From: Rhynchopus sp. YZ270_cl-10 | Lineage: Eukaryota; Euglenozoa; Diplonemea; Diplonemida; Diplonemidae | DNA: 64,000 nt | Assembly (NCBI GenBank): GCA_964035575.1 | Contig: OZ037860.1 | Span: forward strand, 124,001 to 188,000 | Reading direction: 5' to 3' | Part shown: piece after piece, positions 58,555 to 64,000 of the stretch | Numbering within the stretch: position 1 is the first letter of the stretch | How the letters are laid out: every line of letters begins with the position of its first letter | Position numbers and translations under genes: made by a program | Notes under the pieces: generated by a model | What the model saw: the letters and a program-made list of their open reading frames with translations, nothing else | What the model was told of the DNA's origin: nothing | Databases searched by the model: none

Positions 58555-59859
58555 CTACATCTTGGAACGCTTCATCTCCTCCACCTTCTCAGTGTAGGTT
58601 GCGGTGGCACGTTCCCAGACCTTGTCCTTGTCGTCGACAATGTCAAGAAGCATGGGGATAAGGCCAGAAGAGAAGTCGTCACTGCTCTCGCAGGGCACAA
58701 GGGCGGGAAGGTGGTCAATCGCGATCACGTCGAAACCGGCCTTCAGGGTTCCCTCCACAGGCGCAAACGAGGCGCGTGTGTACGCAAAGACCCCCTTGTT
58801 GCCATCCATGACCACCTCCAAGTCGCCGTTCTCAGCCTTCTGCACCTTTCCCTTCGCACCCTCCGCAACAGTCCCAAAGCCCTCCACACCAACGGTGCGC
58901 AGCGCCTTCATCGCAGCGCCAACCGCAGGCAGCTCAGGCTCCACGACACGCAGGGTAGGGTCCTTGAGGTACGTGATGGCGCCGTAGACGGGGACAGGGT
59001 TCTTCGGGTTGTTCGGGTCGCAGGAGACGTCGACCATGACGGAGCAGTTGCGCTGCTTCTCAAGCATGTCCTTGGTAAGGAAGGCGGGCGTCGTGGAGGT
59101 AGGGTCCAAGTAGATGCAGTTCACGAAGATGTCCACGTCGAGGATCTCGGGGAAGGGCCCGCCCTTGCTGGTCTCGGCCATGTCCCACTTCAGGATGTTG
59201 GCCTCGGGGATACCAGAGTCGACTGCCATCTCGACAGCACCACCACCACAGCGCCCAAGAGCTCCGATGATCATGATGCGTGGTTGCCTGCCTGCAAGCT
59301 TGATGCAGCTCTTCGCGTGCTCGATGAACTCACCCTTGGACGGGTAGAAGATGTCCTGAGGGAACTTCGCCGCGGTCATGGCCGCGTTGCTCTGGAACTG
59401 ATGTGCCCACGCGAGGATGCCGGTACCCATCCCGCAGAAGCCTGCACTGCGGCCAAAGGCGACCTTACGGCGGCCGCTCTCGTCACGAAGGAACTCGAGG
59501 TCGTAGAGCTTCCCGTTGCCGTCGATGAAGCGCTGCATCACGTCACGCCAGCCGTCCTGCCCTTTGAAGCAGTGTGCGAACATCAGGTGGGTGTGCGGCA
59601 GGGCAGACTTACCGTCGGGGAGCTCCTTCAGCCCGACAATGATGGCGTCCTTGTCCACGGCGCCAGGCTTCTCCCAGGTGCCGTTGGCAGCGATGGTGCA
59701 CCCCACGGCGGCGTAGTCCTTGTCCGGGTAGCAGCGGTCGGGGAACTCCTCGACAGTGACAGTGTGCCCTGCGTCAAGAAGCTGCTTCGCCGCAGCAGGC
59801 GTGAGCGACGTTCTGCGCTCACCCTCCTTCGTCTCGCTACGCATGTGGAAATGCACCAT
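58555..59859 (-). CDS. LYS1: Saccharopine dehydrogenase (L-lysine forming), with peroxisomal signal
   Basis: 434 residues, one exon. It catalyses the NAD-dependent interconversion of saccharopine with lysine and 2-oxoglutarate, the last step of the aminoadipate route (or the reverse in degradation). Visible features: N-terminal RSETKEGERRTSLTP, GLKELP and FAHCFKGQDGW (the catalytic Lys/His region of the yeast Lys1 family), then the dinucleotide-binding stretch IIGALGRCGGGAVEMA and the VDVSCDPNNPKNPVP block. It ends in SKM, a type 1 peroxisomal targeting signal; yeast Lys1 likewise ends in a PTS1. It is longer than yeast Lys1 (373), with extra loops rather than an extra domain, and is not fused to a lysine-ketoglutarate reductase. 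PEX16 is the next gene upstream. Confidence 0.92.
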   Translation of the reverse strand: MVHFHMRSETKEGERRTSLTPAAAKQLLDAGHTVTVEEFPDRCYPDKDYAAVGCTIAANGTWEKPGAVDKDAIIVGLKELPDGKSALPHTHLMFAHCFKGQDGWRDVMQRFIDGNGKLYDLEFLRDESGRRKVAFGRSAGFCGMGTGILAWAHQFQSNAAMTAAKFPQDIFYPSKGEFIEHAKSCIKLAGRQPRIMIIGALGRCGGGAVEMAVDSGIPEANILKWDMAETSKGGPFPEILDVDIFVNCIYLDPTSTTPAFLTKDMLEKQRNCSVMVDVSCDPNNPKNPVPVYGAITYLKDPTLRVVEPELPAVGAAMKALRTVGVEGFGTVAEGAKGKVQKAENGDLEVVMDGNKGVFAYTRASFAPVEGTLKAGFDVIAIDHLPALVPCESSDDFSSGLIPMLLDIVDDKDKVWERATATYTEKVEEMKRSKM

Positions 59860-61695
59860 TTTGTCTTAGGTTGTTTGTTTGGAAATAGAGACGAAACCTG
59901 TACGGAAACATAAAAAGAAGGGAAAACGCCTTAAATTACACTGAAATAGATGAAGGGAAAGGGAAAGCTTTTTTTTTTTCTAGGTCCCCAAAACAATACA
60001 CCCACGATGGTTGGGTGTCTGTGTTGGCGAGGGGGGTGGGTGGATACGGCGTGAGAGGGGGAGAAGGGGTAGGGGGAAACATGATTCGGATGGGGCAACA
60101 CAACGTCCCTGTTTATTTTCCCCACTCCCACACGTACAACACACACACACACCCTATTTTCTTGCTTTGTTGACATTTTTTTTATTTTTGTGGTTATGCA
60201 GGCAAACCTGGTTCGTTGTGTTGACATGCTTTTTACTTCCACTGAGGGAAGATGTGTGCACTTTGTGTTTTGATATCAAGTGTGGGTTATCTCTAGCATT
60301 CGGAATAGATCCCATTGAGCGTGTGCAATATTTATATTTTTTTGTTGTTGTGGAGTACCATTTTTCACTCACAACTCATAGGATAGGGTTAAAAAAAAAT
60401 ACTTGAAAAAGATGAAAAAATGTGCCTCGCTCTGTCACTTCTGTTTAGAAAAAAATGTTGATTTCGCTTGCCCCAATTTTTATTTAATTTTGCCGGCGTA
60501 TCAAGCGCCTGGCCGTATCGCAGTCACTTTATAAAAATGGCCACAATATTTGATTATTAGTTTCATTGAGAGATCGCTGAAGAGGCGTTTTGCGGATCTC
60601 TTCATTGAAGAAAAAAAAGGGTATTTGAGATGATGCTTAGCCTGCTGAGTCATCTCAGAAAGAAAAAAAAACGAAAAAGAAAACTTGAAACGAGACAAAA
60701 GCCTCTGTTGCTTAGTCAAAAAAAAAGGGGCAGGGAAAAAAATATTTTTTTTGAAAGACGCAACGTACCTCATCTTTCACAAAGAAGAGATTCTCCTTTC
60801 GTTTTGCAATGGAGCTGTTTTTTTTTAGGTTAGAAGGAGGAAGAAAATGCCGAGACGCTCTGACTAGAAGGAAGGCGAGGCGCGCCTTTCTGATGATTTG
60901 GGGGAACATGTTACCATTCTTTTTGTTTGTTTTTTTGAAAACTTCGTTGCATTAGTGTAGACACCCGAGGATGTAGCTCCACTAGTGTTGCTCACCTCTC
61001 CAAAGACTGGTTCTGCACACAAAAAAGTCGCCCGAAGGCCACCAAATTACAGAGGCATAGAAGACTGTCATACAACCTAATAAACCATATTTAGTTAACC
61101 CTGTTGGTAAGTGATGTAGCTGCCTCGTTGTCACAAAAATATTTGTAGACAAGTCTTCACAAAAAAAGGGTGGTTGAAATGTGCTAAAACGCATCTCAGT
61201 CGAGCTCAAGCAAAGGGTGGAAAAAAACCCCCCCCATCGACGTTTTTTTTTAAAGGTTTACTTCGGTTTTTCACAGTGTCAGCGAAAACAAAATCGAACT
61301 CACTCAGGGAGCCCCAAATGAGCAATGCAAAGCGCAAAAAACAAAACAGTCTTTTTTTTCAGCTAAAACGAAGAAGTAAAAAAAAGGTGGAAACAAGAGC
61401 GAAAAACCCTTGAGATGGAGGGCCTTCACATACGCTCAAAATCATCTCATAAAAAGTAAATGAAAGGGGTGATATACTAGAGCAAAACCAACAACCCTCA
61501 ATGATGGCAGACATCACCAATACGACATAGCAGGGGTTCATCTACAAAAGAAAAGCACCAAAAATGCCAAAAATGCCAAAAAAAAACACGCCTTTCTTTT
61601 GCTCTGTGTTTGCGAGAGAAAAAAACCCCCATATTTTATTTGAAGACGAAGAGAAAAAAGATACTGTGACGAAACTAAACTCTGATATTTGTGCT
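59860..61695. other. Intergenic, AT-rich; no gene supported
   Basis: Runs of A and T and short frames only. No tRNA, snRNA or repeat is recognised. Confidence 0.4.
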
Positions 61696-62836
61696 CTATG
61701 AACCGCTTGTTTCAAAATACAAATTCCGCTTCAGCAGATACGACTCCACGAAGAAACCGAAGATCGGAACTCTGTGAGAAAGGAAAAGGTGGGCAGAATG
61801 GTAGATAAGACAAGGGGAGAATGCGAGAAGGTGGTACAGAAGGTGGCACATACTTTTCAACAAAGTTAATGAGGAACCCAAACTTTGCCTGGATGTAGTC
61901 TGCGTACACCGGGTCACGAAGCTGTTGTGGATATGTTGTGTGTTTCTATCCAGAACAACGCTACATACCAAATAATCTCTGAACCTACTGACTTGTCGGC
62001 TCAGTTTCCTGGACGTGGCAACGTCTGATGGAACATCCTGCGGGGGAGAAAATGTGTTTTAAATTATCTTTCAACAGACGTGCAATGCAAAAAAACCCTC
62101 AAATACATACCTGATCACGTCGTCTCAACATCCGTGCATGGTGCGCTGTGTCGAGCTTGCCTTTGATAAAGGTGACGAGGAAAACGCAGAGCTCAAGCAG
62201 GAGGGAGACGCTGAGGGCACGCCACGGGCGCCCTTTGTTGTGGTCGAGAAGCAGCACCCCAGAGTAGACAAGCGGACGCACGACGGTGGCCATATCCGCG
62301 AGGGGCTGGAGCACATCCCAGATGGTGAGAATCGGGGGCAGTGCAGGGGCACCTTGCTCTGCGAGCAGGGGGACGCGGAGGCCGGTGCGCCGCCCTGTAG
62401 GCAGATTTCTGAAGTAGACGCGCAGCGTGCGCAGGAAGTGCGAGAGGTGGCTGTTCACCTTCAGCAGCAGAAGCGCCTTCACAAGCTCTATTGCCACGAT
62501 GACCTTTCTGACGAGAAGCGGCGTCTCCCACGGCCAATGCAGTGCACCCACGAGCCGCATGCGCAGCGCAACCTCGACTGCACGCTGAAGGATGCGGATT
62601 GTCTTTACCGCCGCAATGTACAGATTGAACCGCTCCCCTTCCTCCGTCCTCCGGATCTCGCCGTTCACATGCTCAATGAGCCCCACCGCACTGCCGAACA
62701 GCTCATTCTTCCAGACGTATTCCAACAGCGTTCCGTTGTACCCCATCATAACCTGCGTCAACGTCGCAAAGGTGCGGATCTGGTTGTCCCCACCCTTGAC
62801 CACCCACTGCTTGTAGGAGTCCCATACTTCAGACAT
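61696..62836 (-). CDS. PEX16: Peroxisomal membrane biogenesis protein PEX16
   Basis: Four exons join in frame: 62111-62836, 61969-62037, 61854-61921 and 61696-61771, with 73-, 47- and 82-bp introns (all GTATGT donors), giving 312 residues, near the family size (~336). PEX16 recruits PEX3 and helps insert membrane proteins into forming peroxisomes. Signature regions: an N-terminal helical part with ENELFG-like text (VWKNELFGSAVGLIEHVNG), the central LLVRKVIVAIELVKALLLL helix (the family's KA/RL hydrophobic segment), VVRPLVYSGVLL, a second hydrophobic stretch (ALSVSLLLELCVFLVTFI) and a C-terminal VPIFGFFVESYLLKRNLY. It lacks a signal peptide, as expected. Similarity is moderate, but the order of hydrophobic segments and VRPLVY make the call good. 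Confidence 0.8.
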
Positions 62837-63814
62837 CGGAGAAGAGGGCCCTCAGGTGGCAGGGGGGTGGCTTGCAAGTGCCCTCCCTACCACTCCAAAA
62901 AAAAAGCTACACTTCCGATTTCCTCCTCAAAACATGTAGATTTTTTTTTGTTTTGGTTTCTGAAAAAAAAGGTGGTTTGAAGAAATGGGAAAGGAGTGGA
63001 GAAAAGGTAGGGTGAGGAGAAGAACGGACCAGTTGTTTTTTTTTCCCCCGGAGAACAAAAATAAAAAGAGATCGCTGGGTACCCTCTTTGTGCCACGCTA
63101 TTCTTGTTGTTTGCTGTGTGTGTGTTTTTTTTCTTTGTTTCCTTTTTTGAATAAAAAAATCAGGGGGAAAAAATGATATGCTTTGGTTTTTTTGGTTCTT
63201 GATAGAGCGAGATAAAAAAACCACAGATAACCCCACCCACACCCCTTTCTTTCCCCTGCGCGTCCATTCCACAAAATGCGCGCAGAAAAGAAATAAAAGA
63301 AAATTTGAAACGATGAGCTGTGCCTATTATGCACACACATCTTAAAAAGTGAAGTTGATAAGTTTCATAACACTAAAAAAAAAAATGCTGCTTTGTTTTC
63401 GTATGCAGTGTACAAAAAGGGTTTCGCCAAAAAGGGTGGTTGGGAAACATCCTGCTTCCCCCCCCACCCTCCCACCCCTCCTCGTGACAAAGGGCCGCAT
63501 GGGAAGTGGTACGTCTTTCATTAAAGATCGCTTTGGTGGAAGGTCGAAACACTCCTGTCACTGTTGCTATTGAACACGGGGCACAACCCCTGTAGAACCC
63601 TATTCTTCTTCCACTGGAGACAAAAGGAGATTTGGAATAGAGAACACCATGGGTTTGCCGTCAGGGCCGCAGTGTCACCCTGTAGGATCCACAACCAAAA
63701 AAAACTTTAAAAAAAATTCTTCAGGCTAGAAGAAGAACAAATGGTTTTTTTCTTGTAAAACAAAACACAAAAAACACGCCGCTGTTGACAAAACACCTAT
63801 GTGCTGAGACCTCT
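62837..63814. other. Intergenic; no gene supported
   Basis: Contains the PEX16 promoter side and the 3' flank of the PdxT gene. A/T homopolymers are frequent. No RNA gene recognised. Confidence 0.4.
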
Positions 63815-64000
63815 CTATTTACGTGCAGCCTTGGCCTCTGCCACGATTCCTGCGAAGTACTTGTGCCAGCATGTGTCGTCGGTGAGCTCAGGGTGGAAGG
63901 AGACAGCGAAGATGTTGTCCTGGCGGATGCCGACAATGATCTCCTGGTTCTCCTTCTCCTGCTCAACACCGCGCACGGTGTACTTGTCTTTGAAGGAGTG
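63815..64000 (-). CDS. PDX2: PdxT/PDX2-type glutaminase subunit of PLP synthase (C-terminal end, runs off window)
   Basis: The last 61 codons of a protein whose start lies beyond the window. They read HSFKDKYTVRG...IIVGIRQDNIFAVSFHPELTDDTCWHKYFAGIV and end at a TAG at 63815. SFHPELT carries the His and Glu of the class I glutamine amidotransferase triad, and the R-Q-x-N-I-F-A-V-S-F-H-P-E-L-T-x-D context is that of PdxT/SNO/PDX2. The family makes ammonia from glutamine for the PDX1 synthase in vitamin B6 synthesis. The Cys nucleophile is off the window. Confidence 0.85.
   Translation of the reverse strand, partial: HSFKDKYTVRGVEQEKENQEIIVGIRQDNIFAVSFHPELTDDTCWHKYFAGIVAEAKAARK

Overview
The window is nuclear DNA of a unicellular eukaryote that I cannot name. 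Evidence for this is the short spliceosomal introns (about 48-170 bp in the clearest genes, donor nearly always GTATGT), single-gene spacing, standard stop codons, eukaryote-only genes (katanin p80, PEX16) and abundant non-LTR retrotransposons. Every gene I can support, host or transposon, lies on the minus strand.

Layout. (1) 1-8.0 kb: two related Helentron-type (Helitron-like) DNA transposon genes. One runs off the left edge. The other is an internally deleted derivative that keeps a zinc-finger region, the C-terminal half of the PIF1-like helicase and an OTU cysteine protease in two further exons. Their 5' exons lie in a ~1.2 kb duplication that ends in a GCGGGTTT octamer microsatellite (about 4 copies in one, 48 in the other). 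(2) 8.2-10.2 kb: satellite block with the octamer array, GC-rich higher-order repeats, a 7-bp array, a dispersed GTGCACAGGG motif and a 13-bp array. (3) 10.2-47.1 kb: a retrotransposon pile-up inside the 13-bp satellite. (4) 47.1-48.2 kb: the rest of the 13-bp array, about 86 near-perfect copies. (5) 50.5-64 kb: host genes: a ubiquitin-like/WD40 gene with an apparent frameshift, a 7-TM protein, a sulfatase, katanin p80, saccharopine dehydrogenase, PEX16 and the end of a PdxT-type glutaminase.

The pile-up can be read as layers from target-site duplications (TSDs). LINE A copy 1 sits in the 13-bp array. It is split by a 376-bp poly(A) element (9-bp TSD), by a 5'-truncated LINE of a third family, C (14-bp TSD), and by a 20-kb insert with a poly(A) tail and an exact 14-bp TSD. 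It also carries two insertions that consist only of a poly(A) tail. The 20-kb insert is a LINE of family B. Its 5' leader appears to contain about 2.2 kb of satellite and is itself split by LINE A copy 2, which has an uninterrupted ORF of about 2,936 codons.

Families A and B encode giant polyproteins of unusual design: a Ser/Asn-rich low-complexity N terminus, hydrophobic segments, OTU-like protease 1, C2H2 finger, reverse transcriptase (YLDD), CCHC plus restriction-like endonuclease, then OTU-like protease 2, a Cys-rich finger, coiled coil and a conserved tail. Family C keeps only the second half. OTU proteases therefore occur in both the Helentron and the LINEs of this locus. This double-OTU LINE system and its association with satellite DNA are the most interesting things in the window. 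In the host part, a saccharopine dehydrogenase ending in a peroxisomal SKM signal lies next to PEX16.
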